Assembly: GCF_000975055.1 (NCBI RefSeq)
Contig: NZ_BBRB01000001.1
Span: 124,001-188,000 of the forward strand
DNA: 64,000 bases
Direction: 5' to 3'
Source: Demequina sediminicola
GTDB lineage: Bacteria > Actinomycetota > Actinomycetes > Actinomycetales > Demequinaceae
The notes beneath the pieces are model-generated. The model did no database searches, was not told the DNA's origin, and saw only the letters and a list, made by a program, of their open reading frames with translations. Positions 35,698 through 45,177 of the stretch are shown in pieces. The stretch's first letter is position 1; every line of letters begins with the position of its first letter. The translations under genes and the position numbers were made by a program.

Positions 35698-36498
35698 CTA
35701 GCGCCGCTCCTCCACCACCTGAGCCGTCGCCGTCTTGGCATGCCGGCGCGGGCTAAAGATCAATTGAGGCACCCCGTCAACATCCACCCTCCGCATATCA
35801 ATCTCATAGACCGGCTCGAGCACCTCAGGCACCAGCACGTCCCCGGGGTGACCGGCCGCCACCACCTTGCCGCGCTCAAGCAACACCACCTCGTCGCAGT
35901 ACCGCGCAGCCAAGTTCAAGTCATGAAGGACGACTATCACCGTCGCAGGCAGCCCCGCAACCAGCGACAACACTTCATGCTGATACCGCACGTCCAGGTG
36001 ATTCGTGGGCTCATCCATCAGAATGTGACCCGCCTCCTGCGCCAACGCACGTGCAATCAGCACGCGCTGACGCTCACCTCCGGAGAGGTCATCGACGGAC
36101 CGATGAGCAAGATGAAGAACACCGGCTCGCTCCATGGACGCCGCCGCAATCTCATGATCGTTCTCGCCGTAGCTTCGCCACGCGGAGAGCCGCGGGGAAC
36201 GCCCCAGCAACACCGAATCCCAAGCGGTCAACGGCAGACCGCTCGGCTCCTCCTGCGCCACCACGGCGACACGCTGTGCCCTGGCGGTCGGCGACAGAGC
36301 ATCGACAGGCTCACCATCAATCTCTACCCTTCCACCATCGCGTGGCACGGACCCAAGGATCGCTTTCAACGTTGTGGTCTTACCTGACCCATTGGGACCA
36401 ATCAGCCCCAACACTCCCCCGGTTGGCGCCACCACATCGACAGCGTCCACGGCGACCGTCCGGCCATACCGGACGGTCAGCCGCTCCGCCACAATCAT
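35698..36498 (-). CDS. Iron-siderophore-type ABC importer ATPase
   Basis: A 266-residue ABC ATPase of the FecE/HmuV type: Walker A GPNGSGKT (34-41), signature LSGGERQ (138-144), Walker B ILMDEPTNHLD. It energises import through the FecCD-like permease encoded upstream. ATG 36498 follows the binding-protein stop by 2 bp, so the genes are translationally close. Last gene of the three-gene operon. Confidence 0.9.
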   Translation of the reverse strand: MIVAERLTVRYGRTVAVDAVDVVAPTGGVLGLIGPNGSGKTTTLKAILGSVPRDGGRVEIDGEPVDALSPTARAQRVAVVAQEEPSGLPLTAWDSVLLGRSPRLSAWRSYGENDHEIAAASMERAGVLHLAHRSVDDLSGGERQRVLIARALAQEAGHILMDEPTNHLDVRYQHEVLSLVAGLPATVIVVLHDLNLAARYCDEVVLLERGKVVAAGHPGDVLVPEVLEPVYEIDMRRVDVDGVPQLIFSPRRHAKTATAQVVEERR

Positions 36499-36500
36499 TG

Positions 36501-37532
36501 CTACAGCGCTCCGGTTCCTTCAAGCACGGTGCGCAGACCCTGGATCGCACCTGGGTCGGGCGCTAAGTCGCTCGCGGGGACTCCCACAACGCGACCTTCC
36601 TGAACCGCGGTGAGTTCCGCTACACCCGGCTCGGACTCAAAGTTTGCGCGCGCATCCTCGAAGCTCTCGCCGTAGAGCCCGTACGCCACGACCACCGTGT
36701 GAGGATCGGCGTCCAGGAGAGTTTCGATGTTCGCCTCCATGTAGACGCTGGCCTCATCGCCGTAGACGTTCTCAAATCCCGCACGGGCGAGGACATCGTT
36801 GGCGATTCCCAAGCCTCCACGGGCGGACATGGTCGCGTCCTCGGAGAAGTAGTACACGACAGCTGCCTGCTCGCCGTCGCCCGTCGACGTCGCCGCAGCC
36901 GTGAGCTCATCGAGCTCGGCACGCAGATCGGTCAGATTGGCTTCAGCCGCATCGGTAGTTCCAAACACCGACGCCAAACGCTCAACGTCGCTGAAGATCG
37001 CTTCAAAATCTGTCGCGCCAGCAAGCCCAGCATCGTGACTGCATTCACCGTCGATGACGATGTTCTGGAGGCCGGTTGCGGCGACGTCCTCGGGCGAGGC
37101 GTTGAACAGCCCGTATCCCACGATGATGTCCGCCTCTGTGCCCACGATCACCTCAATGGCAGGGTCAGCAGAGTCGATGATGGGGGCTTCGGTGGGAGGA
37201 GTCTCGAGCCCTGCAGGGAGGTCCGCTCCGAACTCGCCGGCACGGGCAACAATGCGGTCCGATGCGCCTGCCGCGTCCAGCAAGGACACCGCGGACGTTC
37301 CGATGCTCAGAATCGTCTCAGGCTCAGACTCGATCGTGAGGTCGTTGCCGCAGTTTGCGACGGTGACCGGGTATTCAGCTTGTGCCTGGACGCTCTCCGC
37401 AGCGCCCGAGGCCTCGATGGGCTCGGAACTCGTGGAGCATGCGGCAAGCAGAGCGGTGGAGGCGAGGGCACCAAGCCACACGCGTGAGGAAGACAGCGCC
37501 GATGCGCGTCCGGGGACGGAGGGTTTCATCAT
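36501..37532 (-). CDS. Siderophore/metal-chelate binding lipoprotein
   Basis: A 343-residue periplasmic-binding-fold lipoprotein. The signal ends in a lipobox LAAC (lipidated Cys about residue 32), followed by a mature FepB/FhuD-like domain (TVANCGNDLTIESEPETILSIG... and DPHTVVVAYGLYGE). It should capture a ferric siderophore, heme or cobalamin-like ligand outside the membrane. ATG 37532 and ATG 37529 are adjacent; the AAGGA site suits the second better. The much longer upstream frame overlaps the permease gene and is rejected. Confidence 0.88.
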   Translation of the reverse strand: MMKPSVPGRASALSSSRVWLGALASTALLAACSTSSEPIEASGAAESVQAQAEYPVTVANCGNDLTIESEPETILSIGTSAVSLLDAAGASDRIVARAGEFGADLPAGLETPPTEAPIIDSADPAIEVIVGTEADIIVGYGLFNASPEDVAATGLQNIVIDGECSHDAGLAGATDFEAIFSDVERLASVFGTTDAAEANLTDLRAELDELTAAATSTGDGEQAAVVYYFSEDATMSARGGLGIANDVLARAGFENVYGDEASVYMEANIETLLDADPHTVVVAYGLYGESFEDARANFESEPGVAELTAVQEGRVVGVPASDLAPDPGAIQGLRTVLEGTGAL

Positions 37533-37588
37533 GTTCCTTCTTTGTTGTGGGTGTTTTTCTTGCAGGAGTACGGCGGGACGGGTCTCGG

Positions 37589-38653
37589 CTACCGACCAAA
37601 CGAACGCCGCACCAAAGCGATGAGGAGTGGGGTTCCAATCAGTGCGGTGAGGATGCCGAGCGGCAACTCTCGCGGCGCAAAGAGAATTCGGGCGAGCATG
37701 TCGGCAGAGACCAAGAGCAGCGCCCCCAAAAGCGCTGCGGTGGGAAGCAGGATCCGATGACGCCCTCCAACGAGCCGCCGGGCGATATGCGGAACGACGA
37801 GTCCAACGAAGCCAATGAGGCCTGAGACCGCCACTGCGGCAGCAACCGTCAAACTCACGACGAGCGCCGCTGTGGCGCGGAATCTTGTGGGGTTTGCCCC
37901 CAGCGCATGCGCCGTGTCGTCGCCGATCGCGAGCGCATCCAGGCGCCTGGACCACAACACGAGCACCACGGAGGCGGCGAGGACCGCAACCACCACCAGT
38001 GGCACAGACGTCCATCGCGATTGGGCGAGCGAGCCAAGCATCCAAAACATGACCGCGCGCGCCCCGTCGCGTGATTCGCTGGCGAAGACGAGGAAGTTGG
38101 TCGCGGCGGTCAGCGCGAAGCCCACAGCGATGCCCGCGAAGACCAGGCGCGACGTGATGAGCCGCCCACCAATGCGCGCGACAGACAGGACCAACGCAAC
38201 GGCCACCAATGCTCCAATGAATGCACTGCCGGTGAGCGCGATGGCCCCCAAACTGCTTCCGACTCCGAAGAGGATTGATGCGGCGGCACCCGTTGAGGCG
38301 CCCGACGAGATTCCGAGGAGGTAGGGATCGGCGAGCGGGTTTCGCACGAGTGCCTGGACGACGACTCCGGAGATCGCAAGCGCTGCGCCCACCGCCAAGC
38401 CAATCAAGACTCGCGGGAGCCGGATGAGCCACACGATCGAGTCCTGGGCAGCCGTCCAAGTCTGAGAAACATCAATGCCGATGTGCGAGGCGACAATCCG
38501 AACAACCTCGACGGGGGCGATCGCCACAGGGCCCACGCCGACGGCAATGACCGTTGCCGCCAGGACACCTGCACTTAACGCGACCAGCACCCAGAGTTGC
38601 TGCCGCCGGCCCCGGGTCACGATGACCGGTGCGGCGATTGTTTGCGCGGCCAC
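37589..38653 (-). CDS. FecCD-family ABC importer permease
   Basis: A ~354-residue FecCD/BtuC-type permease with about nine to ten helices. Motifs are RLPRVLIGLAVGAALAISG, NPLADPYLLGISSGAS and GFVGLVVPHIARRLVG. Start uncertain: GTG 38653 is preferred over TTG 38695 because the latter would sit almost on the shared promoter/operator. First gene of the importer operon. A single permease gene implies a homodimer. Confidence 0.88.
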   Translation of the reverse strand: MAAQTIAAPVIVTRGRRQQLWVLVALSAGVLAATVIAVGVGPVAIAPVEVVRIVASHIGIDVSQTWTAAQDSIVWLIRLPRVLIGLAVGAALAISGVVVQALVRNPLADPYLLGISSGASTGAAASILFGVGSSLGAIALTGSAFIGALVAVALVLSVARIGGRLITSRLVFAGIAVGFALTAATNFLVFASESRDGARAVMFWMLGSLAQSRWTSVPLVVVAVLAASVVLVLWSRRLDALAIGDDTAHALGANPTRFRATAALVVSLTVAAAVAVSGLIGFVGLVVPHIARRLVGGRHRILLPTAALLGALLLVSADMLARILFAPRELPLGILTALIGTPLLIALVRRSFGR

Positions 38654-38704
38654 CCCTAGCCAACCCTCGGTCGGATGGTGTACAAAAGGGACCAACTTCC
38701 ATTT

Positions 38705-38725
38705 TGAGAACGATTATCGCTCTCA
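38705..38725. promoter_or_regulatory. Fur/Zur-like palindrome in the divergent ABC promoter
   Basis: TGAGAACGAT-T-ATCGCTCTCA: 10-bp arms, one mismatch, 1-bp spacer. It lies between the siderophore importer operon (minus) and the exporter-fold ABC pair (plus) and could regulate both. The shape resembles Fur-family (iron or zinc) boxes; it does not match the DtxR/IdeR consensus. Confidence 0.55.
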
Positions 38726-38742
38726 CAATAGCAAAGGTCCCC

Positions 38743-40461
38743 GTGCTTCACTACAGCCTGTTGAAACTCATCACCCCTGGTGGTCGCGGCCTCGCTGGCG
38801 CCATAGCCACTGGGCTCACTATTAATGCTCTAGCCCTGACCCAGGCACTCGCCATGGCCACTCTGTTCACACGGATTGTCGACACCGCACCGCTGGCGGA
38901 CCTCCGCACCCCAGCGCTCATCCTCGCCGCAGCGCTGGCGATCCGCCCTCTTGCGACGGCAACTCGCGAGCTCGTCGCGCACCGTGAAGCAAGCCGTATG
39001 AAGACCCGCACTCGCGCGCTGCTGCTAGATCACGCCGCCACGCAAAGCCCCTTCGCAGGCGAGAAGAACGACACCGGCACCCGGCACGCGCTCATCGTCG
39101 ACGGTGTCGAGAACCTCGAACCGTACGTCACGCGCTACGTGCCCCAAGTGGCAGTGACCGCCGTCACAGTGGCAGTCGCGGCGGCAATTCTGATAAGCAT
39201 CGACCCCGTGGTCGGCACGGTTGCCGCCGCACTCGCCCTCGCCACACCATTGGCACCACGCCTCTGGGACAAGGCACTCCGCTCCACAGGTTCCGCTCAC
39301 TGGAACGCGTACTCATCGATGCACGCGGACGTCTCCGACTCCATCAAAGGCATGGAAACGCTCTCGCTCCTAGGCGCCACACCCCGCCAGCGCGCGCAGC
39401 TCACCCAAGCCAGCGACACACTGCTCGCCACCACCCTCAAGCAAGTGCGCATGTCGCTCGCCGAATCAGGGCTGACCGGATTCCTCCTCGTGGCAGGACC
39501 TGCAACCACCCTGCTCGTGGCGTTAGCACGCACCTCCTCCGAGAACATTGCACCCACCACGCTGTTCGCCATCACCTTGGTCAGCTTTGAACTCTTCCGG
39601 CCATTCCGCGATCTCTCCCAGCACTGGCACGCCGGATACCTCGGGGTGACCGCCGGAAGTCGGATCCTCACCGCTCTCCGGCAGCCGCGCGGCAAGCCAC
39701 CCACACCGCCACAACATTCCACCGCACATCACGCGGCGGCCATCACCTTCCGCGACGTCACAGCGACGTACCCCAACAGCACTACGCCCGCCCTGAAAGG
39801 CTGCAGTTTCACCGTTCCCCGCGGCACCGTCACCGCCATCGTCGGCCCCTCGGGTGCCGGAAAGTCGACAGTCGCGAACGTCACGATGGGACTCCTCGCC
39901 GTCGAGGAAGGCTCCGTAGAAATCTCCACCACGGCCCCATCGGCCTCCCCCGCATCGGCCACCACAACGCTCATCTCACAGGACCCGGTGCTCTTCGCCG
40001 GAACCCTGCGCAGCAACCTGATCCTCGTCGCACCCCAAGCCACCCAATCCGACCTCGAAGCTGCGCTCACCCAAGCGCAAGCGCCCGAACTGGCAGAGGC
40101 ACTGGACAACGAGGTTGGCGACGGAGGATCGCTCCTGTCAGGTGGCCAACGGCAACGTGTCGCGATCGCCCGTGGCTTCCTCCGCCACTCGCCCATCATG
40201 GTCTTCGACGAGGCCACATCGGCCCTCGAAACCCAGCGAGAACATGCACTACTCGCGTCCCTCGCCACTCAAGCAGCCACGGCACGTGACTTCACGGCCA
40301 TCGTGATTGCCCACCGACTTACATCCCTGACAGGCGTGGACCACATCATCGTCGTCAACGAAGGCCGCGTCGTTGAGTCAGGAACCTATGCGGAACTCGT
40401 TCAGCGCGATGGCGTCTTTGCCACCATGCTCGCAGCCCAAGAAGACCAGGTATCCGCATGA
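38743..40461 (+). CDS. Exporter-fold ABC transporter, subunit 1 of a heterodimer
   Basis: A 572-residue half-transporter: N-terminal six-helix exporter domain (about residues 10-310) and C-terminal ATPase with GPSGAGKS, LLSGGQRQR and IMVFDEATSALE. GTG 38743 has an AAAGG site. It overlaps the next half-transporter by 4 bp, so they almost surely dimerise. Adjacent, divergent siderophore importer genes suggest an IrtAB/YbtPQ-like role in iron acquisition; CydDC-like thiol export is the alternative. Confidence 0.85.
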   Translation: MLHYSLLKLITPGGRGLAGAIATGLTINALALTQALAMATLFTRIVDTAPLADLRTPALILAAALAIRPLATATRELVAHREASRMKTRTRALLLDHAATQSPFAGEKNDTGTRHALIVDGVENLEPYVTRYVPQVAVTAVTVAVAAAILISIDPVVGTVAAALALATPLAPRLWDKALRSTGSAHWNAYSSMHADVSDSIKGMETLSLLGATPRQRAQLTQASDTLLATTLKQVRMSLAESGLTGFLLVAGPATTLLVALARTSSENIAPTTLFAITLVSFELFRPFRDLSQHWHAGYLGVTAGSRILTALRQPRGKPPTPPQHSTAHHAAAITFRDVTATYPNSTTPALKGCSFTVPRGTVTAIVGPSGAGKSTVANVTMGLLAVEEGSVEISTTAPSASPASATTTLISQDPVLFAGTLRSNLILVAPQATQSDLEAALTQAQAPELAEALDNEVGDGGSLLSGGQRQRVAIARGFLRHSPIMVFDEATSALETQREHALLASLATQAATARDFTAIVIAHRLTSLTGVDHIIVVNEGRVVESGTYAELVQRDGVFATMLAAQEDQVSA

Positions 40462-42272
40462 CCACCACACGCACACTCTTGTCACCGCTGAAGCAGCTCC
40501 TCGGAACCGTCAACGATGAACGCGGGCTCTTCGCTCGGTCAACCCTGTCGATGACAGCCGCACAACTCGGCACAGCGGCAACAGCCGCACTCAGCGCCCT
40601 CCTCGTCACAAATGCGGTCACCGGCGCTAGCCCCACGATCCAGGCAGCCCTGACATTCGGGCTCATCGCAGCAGTCACAACGGTTGGCCTCTTCACCTGG
40701 ATCGAGTCATGGCTCAGCCACGTGCTGGCATACCGCGTCATCGCGGCCCTACGCATGAAAGTCTTCGATGCCGTCAAGCGAGCCGTCCCATCAAAGCAAG
40801 GCAAGCAACGCACCGGCGAGATCACCGGCACCGCATTGGCCGATGTCGAAGCCCTGGAGTGGTTCTACGCCCACACCTTGGGCTCCGGTATCAACGCCAT
40901 CGTGACCCCGGCTCTCATCAGTGGCGCACTGGTGGTGATGGTCGGACCGGTTGGCCTCGTGGTCCCCGCCGGAATAGCGCTACTGCTGGCGATCCCCTGG
41001 TTCCTCACACCGGTTCAGGTCACGCAAGGCCGGAGAATCCGCGAATGCCTCGGAGAACTCAACGCCATGGCCTTTGAAGGTTCACATGCGCGACGCGAAC
41101 TCGCCACACTCAACCTCACTAGCCACCACGCACAAGAAGTCCTCAAGGTGACCGGCACCGTGCAGCACGCCAAGCGACAGTTCGCGCTGCGAGCAGCCGG
41201 CGAAACAGCCATGGCCGACATCGTCATTGCCGCAACAAGCCTGGGATTCCTCGCGCTCCTGGTCACCGAATCTCAACGCGGCCACGTCGCACCCACAATG
41301 ATCCCCGTCGCAGTGGTGCTCGCGACCGCGGCCATCGCACCAGCATCGGGTGCGTTCATCATGGTTCAGCGGCTCGGCGAGATGTCCGCTGCCGCACAAC
41401 GTGTACTGCGACTCCTCGCACTCGGCGCTGATCACCGTGAAGGAACAGACGACATGCCGGAGGGCGGCGCAGGGCGAGGCGCCATGTCCCACGTGACATT
41501 CGGATACACGCCCAACGCACCAGTATTGAAGGACCTCGACCTCACCATCGAGCCGGGCGAACACGTCGCGCTGGTCGGTGCATCCGGCGCGGGGAAATCC
41601 ACCATCGCCCGGCTCCTGACGGGCCTATGGGCACCAGACTCCGGCACCATCGAGATAGACGGATTCGGCATCGGCTCCGCTACCGAAGTCTCCCTCCGAC
41701 GCCACGTCGCGATGGTGTCACAACACCCGTATGTGTTCCGAGGAACGGTACGCAGCAACCTCTTGCTCGCCGACCCAACAGCACCCGACGAATCACTCTG
41801 GAAAGCACTGTCACAGGCAGGACTGGCCGCCACCGTCACCACGTGGGAGAAGGGCCTCGACCATCCCGTAGGCGACGGCGGCTCAACCCTCTCCGGCGGA
41901 CAACGCCAGCGCCTTTCGATAGCGCAAGCACTCCTGCGAGACCCCGCCGTCATGATTCTCGACGAAGCATCCGCTCAACTCGACACCATCCACGAGGCGC
42001 ACCTCGCTCACACTCTGGCCGAGGTCCGCAAACACCGCACCACAATCGTGATCGCCCACCGGGTCTCCACCATCCGGCGCGCGCACAGAGTCATCCTCAT
42101 CGATAACGGTCATGTTGCCGCCACCGGCACGCATGACGCCCTCATCGCCAGCAATGAGCGTTACCGGTCACTCATCGCCCATACGACTCCCACGGACGTC
42201 CGACCCGGAACCCCGGCCGGATCCCCCACTCACCACTATTTGTCCAGTGCCGAGCCCGGTCCGGTCCTTTAG
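40458..42272 (+). CDS. Exporter-fold ABC transporter, subunit 2 of a heterodimer
   Basis: A 604-residue half-transporter with an N-terminal membrane domain and C-terminal ATPase: Walker A GASGAGKS, signature LSGGQRQRLSIAQ, Walker B VMILDEASAQLD. ATG 40458 overlaps the partner stop (ATGA). The polar ~30-residue C-terminal tail ends the operon. No cognate metabolic genes lie beside it apart from the siderophore importer. Confidence 0.85.
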   Translation: MTTTRTLLSPLKQLLGTVNDERGLFARSTLSMTAAQLGTAATAALSALLVTNAVTGASPTIQAALTFGLIAAVTTVGLFTWIESWLSHVLAYRVIAALRMKVFDAVKRAVPSKQGKQRTGEITGTALADVEALEWFYAHTLGSGINAIVTPALISGALVVMVGPVGLVVPAGIALLLAIPWFLTPVQVTQGRRIRECLGELNAMAFEGSHARRELATLNLTSHHAQEVLKVTGTVQHAKRQFALRAAGETAMADIVIAATSLGFLALLVTESQRGHVAPTMIPVAVVLATAAIAPASGAFIMVQRLGEMSAAAQRVLRLLALGADHREGTDDMPEGGAGRGAMSHVTFGYTPNAPVLKDLDLTIEPGEHVALVGASGAGKSTIARLLTGLWAPDSGTIEIDGFGIGSATEVSLRRHVAMVSQHPYVFRGTVRSNLLLADPTAPDESLWKALSQAGLAATVTTWEKGLDHPVGDGGSTLSGGQRQRLSIAQALLRDPAVMILDEASAQLDTIHEAHLAHTLAEVRKHRTTIVIAHRVSTIRRAHRVILIDNGHVAATGTHDALIASNERYRSLIAHTTPTDVRPGTPAGSPTHHYLSSAEPGPVL

Positions 42273-42314
42273 GCATAGCCGTCGTGTGTCAGCCTGCTAT
42301 GCGACGATGAAACC

Positions 42315-43007
42315 ATGTGCGGTCGCTACGCGAATTTTCTGAGCGAACAGGCGCTCGTGGACCACTTCCACCTCGCCCGCGTCGCCGATGAACCTCGCCT
42401 TCTCGACCCCAATTGGAACGTCTCCCCCACCCAACAGGTAGCAATCATCGTCCCGGGCAAGCCTGACGACCCGGGCCGGCGGCTCGAGGCCGCCCACTGG
42501 GGCCTGGTGCCGTCGTGGGCGAAGGACCCCAGCATCGGTTCGCGGATGATCAATGCCCGGTCCGAGACAGCCGCCGAGAAGCCCTCGTTTCGCTCAGCCT
42601 TTGCGAAGCGCCGATGCCTGGTTCCGGCGAGCGGATACTACGAGTGGCAGACGGGCGCCGACGGGAAACAGCCGTTCTACATCCACGCTGTGGACGACGC
42701 TCCACTCGCTTTCGCGGGACTGTACGAGTTTTGGCGAGATAAGAGTCTGGGCGACGACGCTCCGTGGCTTGTGACAACGACCATCATGACAACCGCAGCG
42801 CGCGGGGACATGCGCGACATTCATGACAGGCAGCCGGTCATGCTGGGGGCCGATGCCGTGGAGACCTGGCTAGACCGCGACGCAGCTCAGGGAACGCTGT
42901 TTGATGTGATCGCCATGCCGGCTCCAGAGGTTGAGTGGCATGCAGTACATAAAGCTGTAGGTTCGCCGCGGAACAACGGCCCGGAAAACGTCGAGCACCG
43001 CTCTTAG
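42315..43007 (+). CDS. SOS-response-associated peptidase (YedK/HMCES family)
   Basis: A 230-residue SRAP-domain protein. The catalytic Cys2 follows the initiator Met (MCGRYANF); other conserved parts are NARSETAAEKPSFRSAF, CLVPASGYYEW and the HDRQPVML box. These proteins form a protective crosslink with abasic sites in single-stranded DNA. Start ATG 42315 is fixed by the required Cys2. Monocistronic. Confidence 0.93.
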   Translation: MCGRYANFLSEQALVDHFHLARVADEPRLLDPNWNVSPTQQVAIIVPGKPDDPGRRLEAAHWGLVPSWAKDPSIGSRMINARSETAAEKPSFRSAFAKRRCLVPASGYYEWQTGADGKQPFYIHAVDDAPLAFAGLYEFWRDKSLGDDAPWLVTTTIMTTAARGDMRDIHDRQPVMLGADAVETWLDRDAAQGTLFDVIAMPAPEVEWHAVHKAVGSPRNNGPENVEHRS

Positions 43008-43050
43008 CCGGCCAAGCGTCAGCACCGAGCCCTTGCCCTCGCGCCCACTT

Positions 43051-43132
43051 ATGCCCGTTTATGTCTTGACATGCCCGTTTATGCCCGGTAGTGTCACACT
43101 ATAGTTCCACAGGAACGGGCCCAAACGGGCAT
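43051..43132 (+). promoter_or_regulatory. Promoter and repeated operator of the polyol PTS operon
   Basis: Direct repeats ATGCCCGTTTATG at 43051-43063 and 43071-43083, and an inverted copy CAAACGGGCAT at 43122-43132, with a half site GGAACGGGCC between. A perfect -35 TTGACA (43066-43071) lies between the first two repeats; a -10 could be TAGTGT (43089-43094). The DeoR-type regulator encoded in the operon is the likely ligand-controlled repressor. Confidence 0.7.
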
Positions 43133-43181
43133 ACTTGTGACATTCCTCCGCAATGAGGCGGAGGGGGAGGGTAGGACACCG

Positions 43182-44375
43182 ATGTCCTTCAACGACGCTC
43201 AGGCGCAAGCCCAGGAAAAGAAGCACCGAACAGGGCCCGGAATCGGCGCCCAAATTCAACGTCTCGGCCGGTTCATGTCGGCCATGATCATGCCCAACAT
43301 CGGCGCATTCGTGGCGTGGGGCCTCATCACCGCACTCTTCATCGAGGCGGGCTGGGTCAACAAGATCGCAGAAATGTTTAACGGCGGCCCGAACCAGAGC
43401 GTCATGGACTGGACTGCAAGCATCGCCGTGATCGTCGGCCCGATGATCACCTACTTGCTGCCCATCCTGATCGGCTATACCGGCGGAAAGCTCGTCTACG
43501 ACACCCGTGGTGCCGTCATCGGTGCGGTCGCCACCACCGGTGTCATCGTCGGCTCCGACGTCCCCATGTTCTTGGGCGCAATGATCATCGGCCCGTTCGC
43601 GGCATGGCTCCTGAAGATCGTCGAGGGCTCATGGTCCGGCAAGGTCAAGCCCGGGTTCGAAATGCTGATCGACAACTTCTCGCTCGGCACTATCGGCGCT
43701 GTTCTCGCCATCCTCGGAAAGATCGTGATCGGACCTATCGTGTCCAAGGGTGTCGAATGGGCCGGCCAAGGCGTTGACTTCCTCGTCGAACACAGCCTCC
43801 TTCCGCTGGCATCAATCGTTGTCGAACCCGCCAAGGTCCTGTTCCTCAACAACGCCATCAATCACGGTGTGTTCACGCCCCTTGGAACCGCGGAAGCCGA
43901 GGACACCGGCAAATCACTGCTCTTCATGATCGAATCCAACCCTGGACCCGGCCTAGGAATCCTGCTCGCATTCATGTTCTTTGGCCCCCGCATGCTCAAA
44001 GCAGCGGCCCCAGGCGCATCGATCATCCACTTCTTCGGCGGTATCCACGAGGTCTACTTCCCCTTCGTTCTCGCCAAGCCCAAGCTCATTGCAGCAGCCA
44101 TCCTCGGCGGAATGACCGGCGTCTTGGTCGGCGTGATGTTCAACGGCGGCCTCGTCGCACCCCCATCACCCGGCTCCATCTTTGCCTGGATCGCCTTCAC
44201 CCCTCCGGGGTGGACCAACTACCTGGTGATGTTCAGCCAGGTCCTGCTCGCGACCCTCGTGTCATTCGTCGTCGCTGCATTCCTCATGGGATTCGGCCGT
44301 GAAGCACGTCGTGAAGACGCTCCCACCGACGACACGGCCGACGTGGCCACCCCCGTTCCAGCCACCACCGCCTAA
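43182..44375 (+). CDS. mtlA: PTS mannitol-type IIC permease
   Basis: A 397-residue IIC of the fructose-mannitol superfamily, close to MtlA: RFMSAMIMPNIGAFVAWG at the N terminus, GPGLGILLAFM and the conserved GGIHEVYFPFVL. It moves and phosphorylates a hexitol, but the B and A domains are on separate genes, unlike E. coli MtlA. ATG 43182 was chosen over GTG 43137 because it matches the family N terminus; GGA precedes it. First gene of an eight-gene operon. Confidence 0.88.
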   Translation: MSFNDAQAQAQEKKHRTGPGIGAQIQRLGRFMSAMIMPNIGAFVAWGLITALFIEAGWVNKIAEMFNGGPNQSVMDWTASIAVIVGPMITYLLPILIGYTGGKLVYDTRGAVIGAVATTGVIVGSDVPMFLGAMIIGPFAAWLLKIVEGSWSGKVKPGFEMLIDNFSLGTIGAVLAILGKIVIGPIVSKGVEWAGQGVDFLVEHSLLPLASIVVEPAKVLFLNNAINHGVFTPLGTAEAEDTGKSLLFMIESNPGPGLGILLAFMFFGPRMLKAAAPGASIIHFFGGIHEVYFPFVLAKPKLIAAAILGGMTGVLVGVMFNGGLVAPPSPGSIFAWIAFTPPGWTNYLVMFSQVLLATLVSFVVAAFLMGFGREARREDAPTDDTADVATPVPATTA

Positions 44376-44426
44376 CTGGATCCCCAAGAGGACGACACGG
44401 TCGCCCAACACCACAAGGAGAAACCA

Positions 44427-44735
44427 ATGCCATCGATCAACGGATCCGAAGTCACCAAGGTCATCATCGCCTGTGACGCGGGTATGGGCAGTTCAGTCAT
44501 GGTCGCGAGCAACCTTCGCTCCAAACTGAGCGCCAAGGGCGTGGAGGTAGTCCACACCCCTGTCAACGAGATCCCCGAGGACGCCAAGCTCGTGCTTTGC
44601 CACCAAGGGCTCGCCGCCCGCGCGCAAAGCACCGCACCCAACGCAGTCGTCGTGCCCTTCACAATCTTCATCGGCGACCCTGCATTCACTCGCGTAGAAG
44701 ACGCCATCATCCAAGGGCAGACCCTTGAATCCTGA
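44427..44735 (+). CDS. PTS mannitol-type IIB
   Basis: A 102-residue IIB with the phosphocysteine loop IIACDAGMGSS (C16). It passes phosphate from IIA to the sugar on IIC. AAGGAG precedes ATG 44427. Overlaps the IIA gene by 11 bp. Confidence 0.9.
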   Translation: MPSINGSEVTKVIIACDAGMGSSVMVASNLRSKLSAKGVEVVHTPVNEIPEDAKLVLCHQGLAARAQSTAPNAVVVPFTIFIGDPAFTRVEDAIIQGQTLES

Positions 44736-45174
44736 CGCGCGGCTCCTCCGTTCGGACGCCATCAAACTTGGGCTCACGGCACACGACAAGACGGATGCGC
44801 TCACCCAAGCAGGTGCGTTGCTCGTGGAGATAGGCGCAGCCACAGACGCCTACGCCGCAGCAATCCACGAGCGCGAGACGTCCATCTCGACGTACATCGG
44901 CGAAGGCGTTGCGATTCCTCACGGCACCAACGAATCTCGGGAGCACATCGAGCGCGCAGCACTGGGCTTTCTCCAGTATCCACACGGCGTCGACTGGGAT
45001 GGCGAAACGGTCTATGCATGCATCCCGATCGCCTCGAAGTCTGAAGAACACGTCGACATCCTGTCCACGCTTGCCCAAGTCCTGATGGATCCAACCAAGG
45101 CCTCACAGTTGCGCGAAGCATCAACCATCGAGGATGTCCTCTCACTGCTGTCACCCACCACCACCAAGGAGTAA
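44725..45174 (+). CDS. PTS mannitol/fructose-type IIA
   Basis: A 149-residue IIA with the active histidine in GVAIPHGTNE (H66). It accepts phosphate from HPr. It starts at TTG 44725 overlapping the IIB stop, with AAGGG upstream. Three bases separate its stop from the dehydrogenase start. Confidence 0.88.
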   Translation: MNPDARLLRSDAIKLGLTAHDKTDALTQAGALLVEIGAATDAYAAAIHERETSISTYIGEGVAIPHGTNESREHIERAALGFLQYPHGVDWDGETVYACIPIASKSEEHVDILSTLAQVLMDPTKASQLREASTIEDVLSLLSPTTTKE

Positions 45175-45177
45175 CCC

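Noticed and set aside
37533-38459. Long N-terminal extension of the binding lipoprotein
   Set aside because: It overlaps the FecCD permease in another frame, and the lipoprotein signal begins cleanly at ATG 37532 or 37529.
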